Shown here: positions 8,845-17,514 of the stretch, piece by piece | Layout of the letters: each line of letters starts with the position of its first letter | How positions within the stretch are numbered: the first letter of the stretch is position 1 | Assembly (NCBI GenBank): GCA_002435755.1 | Contig: DIYH01000046.1 | Location: 1-64,000 of the forward strand | DNA: 64,000 nucleotides | DNA from: Flammeovirgaceae bacterium UBA6059 | GTDB taxonomy: Bacteria > Bacteroidota > Bacteroidia > Cytophagales > Cyclobacteriaceae | Reading direction: 5' to 3' | The notes under the pieces: model-generated | The model's input: the letters and a program-made list of their open reading frames with translations, nothing else | Databases searched by the model: none | What the model was told of the DNA's origin: nothing | Position numbers and translations under genes: made by a program

Positions 8845-10131
8845 TTGGTTGGAACCAAGACTAAAAGAGATACCTTGACAAAGTTCATCATTCTTTGGCT
8901 AACATCATGCTTGAGCATTGCAGGTGCACTGGCCCAAGCAATATCATTTGAAAACAGGATCAATGATGAGAATATTAAGAACGTACTATTATATCCTTTC
9001 AGCCTTGATCCGTATCCGGAATTCAGATCAGAGATCATCAATCTGCGTCAAGAGACCCCTCTCATTTTGAGGTTTGATGAACTCTACTATGACTTTTCCG
9101 ACTACTACTTCAAGATCATCAGAGCCAATGCAGATTGGAAAAAATCGAATATGCCGGAACTGGAATACCTGTTCGAGTTTAACGAGTTTCCTATCGTCAA
9201 CTATGAGTACTCACAAAATACCAAGATCCCATATACCAGCTATTCCGTAGAAGTACCAAGGGTTAAACAAACAGGGAACTATATCCTGGCTGTCTACAGA
9301 AGAGATGATGGAGAAAAACTCGTGTTTACAAGACGCTTTGTCGTCTTTAGCAATAACGTTGAAATCAATCCCGTTTTTGGCAATAGTCTCATCAATCGTT
9401 CGAACCCCCAAAAGCATCAATTTGAGTTCAGTGTCAACTACAGTAACCTGGAATCATTCAGCCCTATTCAGGACTTTAAAGTAGTCATTCGTCAAAACCA
9501 ACGTTGGGACAATGCGTTGACAAGACTGTCGCCTTCAATGATTAGAGAAGACATTGGCACATTTGAATTTCAGGGTTTCGCAGGAGAGAATAGTTTCGAA
9601 GGGGGAAACGAATTTAGGTTCTTTGATCTCCGCGGATATACCTACAGAGGGCAAAACATTGGTGAAATAAAAAGAAGCCCTGAACACACTTCCGCGAACC
9701 TACTAGTCGATCAAAATCGCTCTAATCAAGCATACTCAATTTTACCAGACCGTAATGGAAAATACTTTAATCAAACGATGGAACCTGGAGCCAGCCCTTT
9801 GGAACAGGACTATATTATGACCCGCTTTACATTGAATGTGCCAAAGCAAAAAAGCGACATTTATGTGCTAGGACATTTCAATCTTTGGCAAAAGAACAAG
9901 GATAGCAAGTTGACTTATAACAAGACAACAGAAACCTATCAAACAGATATTCTGATTCGTCAAGGGTATTATGATTACATATACTGGGTTGATTCATCTC
10001 AACCATGGCAAATAGAAGGGAGCTACTTCGAAACTGAAAATCAATATGAGCTATTAATTTATCATAGACCACCCGGAACACTATTTGATTTTGTGGTGGG
10101 CTATGTATCCATCAACTCAAACACGCACTAA
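8845..10131 (+). CDS. Type IX secretion system plug protein (DUF5103 family)
   Basis: About 428 residues. A signal peptide (FIILWLTSCLSIAGALAQ) is followed by the DUF5103 fold: NVLLYPFSLDPYPEFRSEI, YYDFSDYYFKIIRANADWK, NEFPIVNYEYSQNTKIPYTSY and, later, QDYIMTRFTLNVPK with a C-terminal domain ending near the carboxyl end. In T9SS-bearing Bacteroidota this family plugs the outer-membrane translocon periplasmically. Its presence fits the T9SS sorting domains on the secreted enzymes in this window. Both candidate starts are TTG (8845 and 8875). The second gives a tighter signal peptide and leaves TAAATTTG (8840-8847) free to act as a minus-7 element. The 3' end overlaps the convergent Cas6 gene by 15 bases. 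Confidence 0.85.
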   Translation: MVGTKTKRDTLTKFIILWLTSCLSIAGALAQAISFENRINDENIKNVLLYPFSLDPYPEFRSEIINLRQETPLILRFDELYYDFSDYYFKIIRANADWKKSNMPELEYLFEFNEFPIVNYEYSQNTKIPYTSYSVEVPRVKQTGNYILAVYRRDDGEKLVFTRRFVVFSNNVEINPVFGNSLINRSNPQKHQFEFSVNYSNLESFSPIQDFKVVIRQNQRWDNALTRLSPSMIREDIGTFEFQGFAGENSFEGGNEFRFFDLRGYTYRGQNIGEIKRSPEHTSANLLVDQNRSNQAYSILPDRNGKYFNQTMEPGASPLEQDYIMTRFTLNVPKQKSDIYVLGHFNLWQKNKDSKLTYNKTTETYQTDILIRQGYYDYIYWVDSSQPWQIEGSYFETENQYELLIYHRPPGTLFDFVVGYVSINSNTH

Positions 10132-10950
10132 CTCTTCTTCCTTGAGAGTGATGCTAGGTTCTCCGATTTCGTATTTAGAAGTGCGCTTTACAGGATCACT
10201 GTTCGCAATATCCAGCATACCAAAACCTTTGTTAGCATATACTCCCAGGCCACAGGTAAAGACAAACTCCTGTACTTCTTTAGATGCATATAAAGTAAAG
10301 GGAAATGTATAGCCACGCACTTCATACTTAACATCCTGATCATATAAAGGGTAGATTCTTGCAAATTTCTTTCCTGAGTTACGGATCTTATCCAAATACG
10401 CTCGGTCTGGCACTATCTGAAACTTAAAAAAACTTGCTAATTCCTCACTGTTATACCCATAAGCCTCTAATCGGGAAATCGTAGACTCGTAAAGCAAATC
10501 AGAGAATTCATCAGTCTCAGGATCAATGAACCTTTTCGCTCCAGCATCGAACAGTGATGGCGCCATCAACACAATTGGCGATATACAAATGAATTTAGTC
10601 TCGTCGCGTATTTCAGGAAATTCCTCTCGCTCGACTTCCAAGGGCCTTAACCAAAGACTTCCAACCTGAATTTCTGTGTGATTAAATAGCGACTTTATAA
10701 AATAGTCTACATACTCTTTAGACGGACTAGCCAACACCAAAGTAACCTTGCTGCTATAAAAGTGAAGGCCCTGTTTACTAATACGTGTCTGCCCTTTAAG
10801 GCCCGAAAAATGATAATATGGATAGTTGATAAACTCCTCATCTCCACCAGACATTAATATAGCTTTGGCAGTCTGGGCGAGTAGATATTGATGATGAAAA
10901 GGTACTGAAGCACCCTTGTTCTTAAGACTAAAAATTATACGTACTCTCAC
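10117..10950 (-). CDS. cas6: Orphan CRISPR-associated endoribonuclease Cas6
   Basis: 277 residues from GTG 10950, which gives the family-typical beginning VRVRIIFSLKNKGASVPFHHQYLLAQ. The C-terminal glycine-rich RNA-binding loop of Cas6 is clear in GLGVYANKGFGML. Two ferredoxin-like halves fit the length. Cas6 cleaves CRISPR precursor RNA in repeat sequences. No cas operon and no repeat array occurs anywhere in this window: the neighbours are the T9SS plug gene (overlapping tail to tail) and ychF. It may serve arrays elsewhere in the genome or process other RNA. An upstream TTG at 11001 would add 17 residues with no family resemblance. His14 or His34 region histidines could be catalytic, but I cannot assign them. 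Confidence 0.8.
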   Translation of the reverse strand: MRVRIIFSLKNKGASVPFHHQYLLAQTAKAILMSGGDEEFINYPYYHFSGLKGQTRISKQGLHFYSSKVTLVLASPSKEYVDYFIKSLFNHTEIQVGSLWLRPLEVEREEFPEIRDETKFICISPIVLMAPSLFDAGAKRFIDPETDEFSDLLYESTISRLEAYGYNSEELASFFKFQIVPDRAYLDKIRNSGKKFARIYPLYDQDVKYEVRGYTFPFTLYASKEVQEFVFTCGLGVYANKGFGMLDIANSDPVKRTSKYEIGEPSITLKEEELVRV

Positions 10951-11039
10951 GTTAGAGCTATGTTTAGTGAAACAGTATTCAGAAAACACGCTAACGGTCA
11001 AATTGTTTGACTTATAAGGTAATTGAGTAATAGCAGCAG

Positions 11040-12137
11040 CTAAACATTGAATCGGAAATGCATAATATCACCATCTTTGACTAGATAATCCTTCCCTTCT
11101 ACTCCCATTTTGCCCGCTTCCTTGCAGGCCAGTTCAGAACCGTACTTCTGATAGTCATCCAACTTAATTACTTCTGCTCGAATAAACCCCTTTTCGAAAT
11201 CGGTATGGATCGTACCAGCCGCTTGTGGTGCTTTCCATCCATTTTTTATGGTCCAGGCCCTCACTTCCTGCTTGCCTGCCGTGAAGTACGTGATCAATCC
11301 AAGGAGGTCGTAAGATGCTCTTATCAGCTTATCAAGACCAGATTCCTTCAACCCATATTCTTCTAAGAACATCGTGCGCTCCGATTTATCCTCCAATTCA
11401 CTGATTTGTTCCTCAAGTGCCGCTGATATGATTACAATTTGCGCACCTTCATCCGATATCTCATCTCGTAGTTCAGCCACATAATCATTACCATTGATCA
11501 AACTGTCTTCATCTACATTAGCTGCATAAATAACAGGTTTTAACGTTAACAACTGTAACGCTTCGATATAGATAAGCTCCTCAGCAATCAAATCAAGCGA
11601 TCTAACGTTTAAACCACTCTCCAAATGCTTTTGTAGCCTATCAAGAACAGCAACTTCTTTTTTGGCTTCCTTATCACCGCTCTTAGCTATCTTCTCCAAC
11701 CGCTGTAGCCTTTTTTGAACCGACTCCAGGTCTCTAAGTTGCAATTCCAAATCGATCACCTGCTTATCAGCAACGGGATCAACCCTTCCATCTACATGAA
11801 CGATATTATCATCCTCAAAACATCTGATCACATGCACAATAGCATCAACTTCACGGATATTGGCAAGAAACTTATTTCCAAGTCCTTCACCCTTACTGGC
11901 ACCTTTAACCAACCCTGCGATATCTACGAACTCTATGAATGTAGGAACAACCTTATCCGGATGAACTAAGCCCTCAAGTATTGTAAGCCTGGCGTCTGGT
12001 ACTGTGATCACACCTACATTCGGTTCAATAGTACAAAAAGGAAAGTTCGCTGATTCAGCTTTACCGGATGATATTGCATTGAACAGAGTGGACTTGCCCA
12101 CATTTGGCAGTCCTACTATACCACATTTTAGCCCCAT
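11040..12137 (-). CDS. ychF: Redox-responsive ribosome-binding ATPase YchF
   Basis: 365 residues, the normal YchF length. The P-loop GLPNVGKST lies at 8-16, followed by SANFPFCTIEPNVGVI and the switch region FVDIAGLVKGASKGEGLGNKFLANIREVDAIVHVIRCF. An inserted coiled-coil helix domain spans about 130-205. NVDE near 205 replaces the NKxD of true GTPases, which is why YchF prefers ATP. The C-terminal TGS domain contains FTAGKQEVRAWTI, IHTDFEKGFIRAEVI and the terminal GDIMHFRFNV. This universally conserved protein binds ribosomes and is implicated in oxidative stress responses. It stands alone upstream of the Cas6 gene. Confidence 0.97.
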   Translation of the reverse strand: MGLKCGIVGLPNVGKSTLFNAISSGKAESANFPFCTIEPNVGVITVPDARLTILEGLVHPDKVVPTFIEFVDIAGLVKGASKGEGLGNKFLANIREVDAIVHVIRCFEDDNIVHVDGRVDPVADKQVIDLELQLRDLESVQKRLQRLEKIAKSGDKEAKKEVAVLDRLQKHLESGLNVRSLDLIAEELIYIEALQLLTLKPVIYAANVDEDSLINGNDYVAELRDEISDEGAQIVIISAALEEQISELEDKSERTMFLEEYGLKESGLDKLIRASYDLLGLITYFTAGKQEVRAWTIKNGWKAPQAAGTIHTDFEKGFIRAEVIKLDDYQKYGSELACKEAGKMGVEGKDYLVKDGDIMHFRFNV

Positions 12138-12182
12138 AGTTTAATAATTCTTAAGGCCGCAAAACTAGTAACAATGAAAAAT

Positions 12183-12208
12183 AAAAAACCCCGCTGTAGC
12201 GGGGTTTT
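12183..12208 (-). terminator. Intrinsic terminator hairpin
   Basis: The stem CCCCGC/GCGGGG with loop TGTA is flanked by runs of A on its left and T on its right, so it can work in both directions. The longer T run is on the minus strand, upstream of ychF, and would stop transcripts arriving from the right. Confidence 0.75.
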
Positions 12209-12356
12209 CGTGGTAAACGACAAAGTATTATCTAATAAAACCAGGGATTACAGTGAACACTATAATATTTTATTCACTTTAATCTTAATCAAATCACATA
12301 TTATACATCCATGTACTGTAATTCAATGGTCTTATTTTCAAGCGTTTATCAGTTTG

Positions 12357-12388
12357 AAAAAAAAAGCTGATAGCCAACTATCAGCTTT
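12357..12388 (-). terminator. Intrinsic terminator of the barrel-protein gene
   Basis: A perfect 11-base-pair stem (AAAGCTGATAG with CTATCAGCTTT, loop CCAA) lies about 15 bases past the stop of the gene at 12403-13251. On the minus strand it is followed by nine T residues, a textbook Rho-independent terminator. Confidence 0.88.
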
Positions 12389-12402
12389 CATTAAAAGATT
12401 CA

Positions 12403-13251
12403 CTAAAATTTGAATCCAAGTTTCATAAATGGTTGTGTGAAGAAGGAATACGTATTTGTATTTGATTCTTGTAGCTCCAAACCAGGTCCTGGCTTACTGC
12501 TTGAGTAAGCATAGATATATGAAGCAGGGCGTATCTCAAATCCAAAATAAAAACCTTCCATCAAATAGTAATCTACACCTGCTACTATCTGCGCACCAAA
12601 TCCAAATATTTCACCAGTACGAGTACCCAGATCAACTACAGTGTTATTCAGACCACTTCCGTTATCAGTTCCTTCAATGGCTGCATCGTTAACAGTCGGG
12701 TCAAACTGAGATTCCCTTGCATAATAAAACGGTACATGTAATCCTAAATAAGGGAACACGCGCTCCATGTCAGTAGCAAAAGTATACTCACCACCAATGT
12801 TCACATTTAGCAATGTGCTATTCTGTTCCGGAATAGCCGCATATGCAGGTATCCACGCTGCATTAGGTTGACCAGAATCAATGAACCCCGGTACATTAGG
12901 TTGTCCTGGTGTATAGTCCATTCGAACAGCGCCCGCCAAAATTAGAGATATTTCATCCGTCAAATAATACCCTCCCTTCACACCAATCATATTTACAAAG
13001 GTATTCTGATTGTTATCCAGAGTAATGTTATTCGCATAAGGACTATTGGCAAGTACCCTCCAATTCGTGTTGTTACCGGGAGCACTAGGTACCGTCAAAC
13101 CACCATTAATGACATTTGAACGGCCAAACTGCATCTCAACAGTAATATCACCCTTTTTTGGACCATACCCCTCGTCTATCTCACCATCATCCTGCGCTTG
13201 CAATACAAGCCCAGAACTCAGAAGGATAGCAAGTAATATATATTTTTTCAT
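12403..13251 (-). CDS. Predicted outer-membrane beta-barrel protein
   Basis: 282 residues. The signal peptide MKKYILLAILLSSGLVLQAQ is followed by a mature protein made of regularly spaced amphipathic beta strands (GDITVEMQFGRSNVI, LNVNIGGEYTFATD, GFYFGFEIRPASYIYAY) and a terminal Phe in LGFKF, as in porin-family and OmpW/PorT-like barrels. No specific family is recognised. It lies 83 bases downstream of a large lipoprotein gene on the same strand and ends in a strong terminator, so the two probably form a two-gene envelope unit, separated by a long hairpin that may set their relative levels. Confidence 0.75.
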   Translation of the reverse strand: MKKYILLAILLSSGLVLQAQDDGEIDEGYGPKKGDITVEMQFGRSNVINGGLTVPSAPGNNTNWRVLANSPYANNITLDNNQNTFVNMIGVKGGYYLTDEISLILAGAVRMDYTPGQPNVPGFIDSGQPNAAWIPAYAAIPEQNSTLLNVNIGGEYTFATDMERVFPYLGLHVPFYYARESQFDPTVNDAAIEGTDNGSGLNNTVVDLGTRTGEIFGFGAQIVAGVDYYLMEGFYFGFEIRPASYIYAYSSSKPGPGLELQESNTNTYSFFTQPFMKLGFKF

Positions 13252-13294
13252 ATTGTTCTGTCTTTAGGATTAAACTTTCAATTTGTTAAGATAT

Positions 13295-13317
13295 GGTCGG
13301 GGAACCTTTCCCCGACC
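13295..13317 (-). other. Intercistronic hairpin without U tract
   Basis: GGTCGGGGAA pairs perfectly with TTTCCCCGACC apart from the CCT loop, giving a ten-base-pair GC-rich stem. It has no T run on either side. It lies between the stop of the 799-residue lipoprotein gene and the barrel gene, where it could act as an RNA processing or stability element, not as a full terminator. Confidence 0.55.
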
Positions 13318-13334
13318 TAATTCCTAAAGAGATA

Positions 13335-15734
13335 TTATTCTGCCAAAGCAGTATTTAGCAAATCTTGGAACTTATCCGCCAGGGCCTGAAGAACACCTTC
13401 TTGAGTTTGTAATGCTTCCAATTCTGCTTGTAACTCTGCTAGCATATCTTCTGCCTTGAGTTGATCGTTAGCCGCTAGAGTTATGTCGATCTCAGCTTCA
13501 AGAACCGCTCTAGTCAAGTTAAGTATTGAGCCATCTACACTCTCTGCACCCTCGTAAGTTTCAATCTTCATTTCAACAGCCTCAATTTGCTCAGTAATTG
13601 TGCTGCCACACTCTGTAAAGTCATCACCATTCACAACAAATCCATCACAGGCATTTTCTATATCCATAATCTGAGACCTTATGTCGTCCTGCTGATCAGT
13701 GATAGCGTCTTGAGCATCTTCAGCCGCGTCTACAGCCAACCGTGCAGGAACCAAGCTCTGGAAGTAGGTATCTAAAGATTCTTCAGTGTCCTCTAAAGCA
13801 TCCAAGGCTGCAAGATATGCATCAATGTCATCCTGACTAATGATAGTCAAAGCATAGGTCAAATCGCTCGCAGCATCCGCTGCGGTCTTCTCCTCAGCAG
13901 CCAATGCCGCAAGAGAGAAAGCAACTGATGGGTCAGCTGGATCCGCCGCAAGAAGCTCGTCATCATCATCATCGTAGTAGTGAGGGAACAGTTCATCAAA
14001 AATCTCACCAACTGTCGTGTTTCCTTTTGCAAGTTCAGTAAGTAGTTCAGCAAGATCTACGTTAAGTTCAGAGATACGATCACTATACTGTGTCATGAAG
14101 GCAAGTCCGTCAAAATTAGTCAAGCTTAAAGGTGCCTCAGGAACAGATCCAGTGTACTCACCACCCTCTTCAGTACCAGCCTTCACCGCGTCTATATAAG
14201 CTTGAAGACCTCTATACTCATTAACTATGTTACCATAGAACTCATCTACTACTTCAAACCTTCTTACCGCGTCATCATGAGCGATCTGAGCAGTACCATC
14301 ATTTCCAGAAGCAGTAATGTAGGCCGCTAAAGCACCACCTACTCCATTACCTTCACCAATACCTGTTGCTCTAGCTCCTTCAAGTGCCGACTGGGGATCC
14401 ATCCAAGTGAAGAATGTTGATCCATCCGTGAAACCATTAAATGTTGGCAATAAGAAAGGATTACCCACACGAGGGTTATCAAGAAGCTGTGCCGCATTAA
14501 GTCCATCAAAGGCAGTACGAGCGGCTATCAAAGCAGTCGTATCAGCAGAAGTAGGAGGATTACCATCACCGTCGAGATCTTTAGCCAGGAACAAGCCCCA
14601 CTCAATCATATAAGACGCATAGGCATCCTCTAGTTCAAACAACTCATCTTCACCAGCTGAACTAGATGGAAGATTACCGAAAGTCTCGACAGTATCTGCC
14701 TCAAATTCAGCAAGAGTCGTCTCATAATCTGCTACAAATACAGGGTAAAACTCATCATAAATGGCCTGAAGAGAGTCAGCATACGCCTCCCAGGCATCAA
14801 CTTCGCCCTCGAATACAGCGATGTTTGCTCTTGCTGCAGAATCACGAGCGAAAGAATTTCTCCATGTATCTCTGTGATTGGGGAAGTTATCTGAATCATC
14901 AAGGTCCTGAAAGTCTATAACTACTTGTAGATTAGCATCATCTACATTCTCCAAAGCCTCCAAAGCAGCTTCAGCAGCTTCTAAAACAGCAATTGCAGCT
15001 ACACTATCGTCAGCTAACGGTAAAAGAGATTCTTGTAGTGCAGCTATAGCTGTAAGTCTATCATTGGCCTCCAAAGCAGCCAAAACTTCTTGTTGTACAG
15101 GAAGATCAGCCTCAGCTGCTGCTAAATCATCTTGAGCGTCAGCAAGTGCCTCATCGAGCTTTGCATCAAGGAAAGCCTGAGTTACGGACTTGTCTTCAGA
15201 TAAAAACAATTCAGCTTCGGCTACTTCAGCAGTCTGATCTACAATCATTGCCTGAGTGGCCAATAGACCAGTACCACCGAAAATGAGATGTCCATCAGCC
15301 ATAAAACCTCCGAACACAACGGCATTCCATTGATCTAAGTAGAAAGCTGCATCCTCAAGGCCAGCTGTAGCAAGGACTCGTGCCAGATCAGCTGCTGCTT
15401 CTTCAGCTGCTATCTGAGCAGCAGTCAAATCAGCTTCAGCCTCTGCCAACTGTATGGCTAAGTCAGAAAGCTGTCCATCTAACGTAGCTTGTTGCGACTG
15501 AAGTGAAATAGCGTTGGTAGCTGAAGCATAAGTGTTTGCTATTTCCTGACTTTCGGCAAGAGCATTCTCAAGTCTAGTTTCAGCATCCTGAAATGCCACT
15601 TCAGCATTCAGAAGGTCAACCTGCGCCTGACGCAAAGCTGCCACTTCTGGAGCTACCTCATCATCTACGCAAGACGAGAAGATAGTAAGGGCTACAAGGG
15701 ATAGTGCCCCAAGTAATCGTTTAAGTTTACTCAT
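13335..15734 (-). CDS. Large acidic, alanine-rich helical lipoprotein of unknown function
   Basis: 799 residues. The N-terminus MSKLKRLLGALSLVALTIFSSC is a lipoprotein signal with Cys22 as acceptor, followed by Asp-Asp, which in other bacteria influences sorting. Residues 30-130 and the last 130 are heptad-like helices rich in Ala, Glu, Gln and Leu (for example LSDLAIQLAEAEADLTAAQ), so both ends look like coiled coils. The middle (about 280-560) is more mixed, with aromatic residues and Gly, and is followed by an acidic run DDDDDE near 588. The protein is strongly acidic overall. I recognise no named domain. The paired coiled coils suggest a rod-like or tethering role in the periplasm, possibly with the adjacent barrel protein. 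Confidence 0.8.
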   Translation of the reverse strand: MSKLKRLLGALSLVALTIFSSCVDDEVAPEVAALRQAQVDLLNAEVAFQDAETRLENALAESQEIANTYASATNAISLQSQQATLDGQLSDLAIQLAEAEADLTAAQIAAEEAAADLARVLATAGLEDAAFYLDQWNAVVFGGFMADGHLIFGGTGLLATQAMIVDQTAEVAEAELFLSEDKSVTQAFLDAKLDEALADAQDDLAAAEADLPVQQEVLAALEANDRLTAIAALQESLLPLADDSVAAIAVLEAAEAALEALENVDDANLQVVIDFQDLDDSDNFPNHRDTWRNSFARDSAARANIAVFEGEVDAWEAYADSLQAIYDEFYPVFVADYETTLAEFEADTVETFGNLPSSSAGEDELFELEDAYASYMIEWGLFLAKDLDGDGNPPTSADTTALIAARTAFDGLNAAQLLDNPRVGNPFLLPTFNGFTDGSTFFTWMDPQSALEGARATGIGEGNGVGGALAAYITASGNDGTAQIAHDDAVRRFEVVDEFYGNIVNEYRGLQAYIDAVKAGTEEGGEYTGSVPEAPLSLTNFDGLAFMTQYSDRISELNVDLAELLTELAKGNTTVGEIFDELFPHYYDDDDDELLAADPADPSVAFSLAALAAEEKTAADAASDLTYALTIISQDDIDAYLAALDALEDTEESLDTYFQSLVPARLAVDAAEDAQDAITDQQDDIRSQIMDIENACDGFVVNGDDFTECGSTITEQIEAVEMKIETYEGAESVDGSILNLTRAVLEAEIDITLAANDQLKAEDMLAELQAELEALQTQEGVLQALADKFQDLLNTALAE

Positions 15735-16109
15735 TGTTCTTAAATTTTCGTGATTAAATTAGATTAAAGTTTACCAAATTATTAGTTGTATTAATTATTG
15801 CTCTTTGAAGTCTTATTTGCTTTCTCTAAAAATAGGTAATCCTCGATTGAAGCCAAAAGTAAGCATTTTCATAAACTGCTCGTAATATTAACCGGTATTT
15901 TGAATAATCAAAATGATTTGATTCACAAATTTCAACAGTCCAGGCCTGCATCGGTCTCAGTGCTTTAGTCGCTTGCGAAAATATTATCATTCTCTTAAAA
16001 AAACTATACTTTCATTTAAAATTGTCCGAATAGTGTAATTGTCATACGCTGATCGTGTAAAATCGCTCATTATATACTTTAAAAGGACATCCCAACCCTT
16101 TAGAGTACA
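15735..16109. other. Intergenic region, 375 bases
   Basis: AT-rich sequence between two minus-strand genes. It must hold the promoter of the 799-residue lipoprotein gene. I see no RNA gene, convincing terminator or repeat. Confidence 0.5.
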
Positions 16110-16715
16110 TCATTTGCTCATGATGATAGATCTGACCTTCTCAGCATCTTTGTGAACAGTCTCCACTGTGATGTCTCCGCTACCTGAGAGGTCAGCCAGT
16201 TCTTTTACGAGCTCCTCTTCAGTTTCCAATAGCTCTCCGGAGGAATACTTCATAGAATGCTCCAGGTGCTTGATGGCAGCCTTTAAGGATTGGAGTGCTT
16301 TGTCCAGTTGATCATTGCTGATCTCCTCTTCACAAACTACGAGATGTGCAAACGCCAGCGCATTCATCGCCTTGGCAAAAGCCATATTGAGATCATCCTC
16401 ATAGATCACCCTGTTTCTAATGTCTTCCTCCACCTGCTGAAGACCAGCGATAGCCTCATCTATGACACTATTGCTCTCTCTATCCAGGGACTCCTCTATG
16501 TTTTGCATATAAGCAATGGCACGGTCAAGATGCTCTTCACTTACATGGAGGTATTGCTTGCTGATGTCTTCTTTAGCAGATTCAAGGAGATTGTAAAGCG
16601 TCTCTTTCGACATGTCTTTTTCTATCTGTTCCTTTCCCACTTCCTCCACAAGCCCTATAGCATACATTATAAAAAAGATAGAAAGGCAGAAAATCAAATA
16701 CTTAGGCATAGACAA
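16110..16715 (-). CDS. Small helical membrane-anchored protein of unknown function
   Basis: 201 residues. One hydrophobic segment at about 5-22 (YLIFCLSIFFIMYAIGLV) works as a signal anchor or uncleaved signal. The rest is almost wholly predicted alpha helix, charged and rich in Glu, Leu and Ala (LYNLLESAKEDISKQYLHV, LQSLKAAIKHLEHSMKY), with possible helical-hairpin or tetratricopeptide-like character but no clean repeat consensus. No function is recognised. It stands alone, facing away from the DUF4136 gene, with roughly 150 bases between the starts. Confidence 0.65.
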   Translation of the reverse strand: MSMPKYLIFCLSIFFIMYAIGLVEEVGKEQIEKDMSKETLYNLLESAKEDISKQYLHVSEEHLDRAIAYMQNIEESLDRESNSVIDEAIAGLQQVEEDIRNRVIYEDDLNMAFAKAMNALAFAHLVVCEEEISNDQLDKALQSLKAAIKHLEHSMKYSSGELLETEEELVKELADLSGSGDITVETVHKDAEKVRSIIMSK

Positions 16716-16864
16716 ATGATGAATATGAGATAGATCAAAGATAGCAGATTAGAGAGGAATAGTGAATCGCGCCTGAGCAGAACTCATATGCCTATAGTAA
16801 GCATACAAATACTAGTAGCTTTAACTATAAAAGAAAACTCAATAGGGCAGTCCACCCGTTAGTA

Positions 16865-17455
16865 ATGAATAAGATGACTTTGAACAACACGGCTTCACTA
16901 TTATTCGCTTTAGCAGTCCTACTATCGATGACGACATGCGCAACTTACGATGTTGTGACTTTCACTAACAGTGGTAGTGATTTCTCAAACTATTTCAGTT
17001 ATCAACTGGAACATCTTAAAACTAAGGCTGACGCTAAGGATATCAAAAAACCGAACGAGCTACTACGTCTCGAAAAAGTCTTGCATGAAGAAATGGCGAG
17101 TCGCAAGTACCAGCAGTCAACATCCTATCCGGACCTTACTTTAAGATATGAGCTGATCTCTAATCAACAGACCACTTACGATGTAGATGCCTTCTCTTAT
17201 CGCAGGTCTTTTTATGATCCATTCGGGTACTTCTATAATATCAACGAGAGGACTTTCACTGAGTCTATACTACTCCTTGAGTTAAAAGATGCAGCTACCG
17301 CTAAAATTGTCTGGCAAGGTAGTCTCGACCTTAGGTATTCACGGAGGTCCAAACAAGTGGACGATTTGATCAAAGATGCTGTTACAAAGATTTTTAGTTC
17401 ATACAGGTACATTGCAGGAAGTGAGCATCCCACAGCCAAAGAAGTTATCAACTAA
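16865..17455 (+). CDS. DUF4136 family lipoprotein
   Basis: 196 residues. The signal region LLFALAVLLSMTTC is a lipoprotein leader ending in a Cys at about residue 21, followed by ATYDVVTFTNSGSDFSNY. The DUF4136 pattern follows: a buried beta core with PDLTLRYELISNQQTTYD and a second half with ESILLLELKDAATAKIVWQGSL, then a helix with DDLIKDAVTKIFSSY. These lipoproteins are widespread in Bacteroidota and have no known biochemical role. It is convergent with the NlpC/P60 lipoprotein gene. Confidence 0.8.
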   Translation: MNKMTLNNTASLLFALAVLLSMTTCATYDVVTFTNSGSDFSNYFSYQLEHLKTKADAKDIKKPNELLRLEKVLHEEMASRKYQQSTSYPDLTLRYELISNQQTTYDVDAFSYRRSFYDPFGYFYNINERTFTESILLLELKDAATAKIVWQGSLDLRYSRRSKQVDDLIKDAVTKIFSSYRYIAGSEHPTAKEVIN

Positions 17456-17477
17456 CGGTTTCTACGGAAAAGACACG

Positions 17478-17514
17478 TTAATTATATAGATGAAATATCC
17501 CTATATATAATTAA
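17478..17514. terminator. AT-rich hairpin between convergent genes
   Basis: TTAATTATATAG is followed, after about a dozen bases, by CTATATATAATTAA, forming a nearly perfect AT-only stem in the short gap between the converging DUF4136 and NlpC/P60 genes. It touches the stop codon of the latter. It could serve as a weak bidirectional terminator. Confidence 0.4.

Noticed and set aside
10117..11001. A CRISPR array near the Cas6 gene
   Set aside because: I looked for spaced direct repeats in the neighbouring non-coding stretches and found none; the flanks are fully coding.
12209..12356. A possible small RNA between two terminators
   Set aside because: The 150-base AT-rich stretch sits between two minus-strand terminators, but I see no promoter or stable fold to support a transcript.
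16290..16733. A 147-codon plus-strand frame antisense to the helical membrane protein
   Set aside because: The minus-strand protein has a proper anchor and charged helices; the plus-strand product has random-looking composition.
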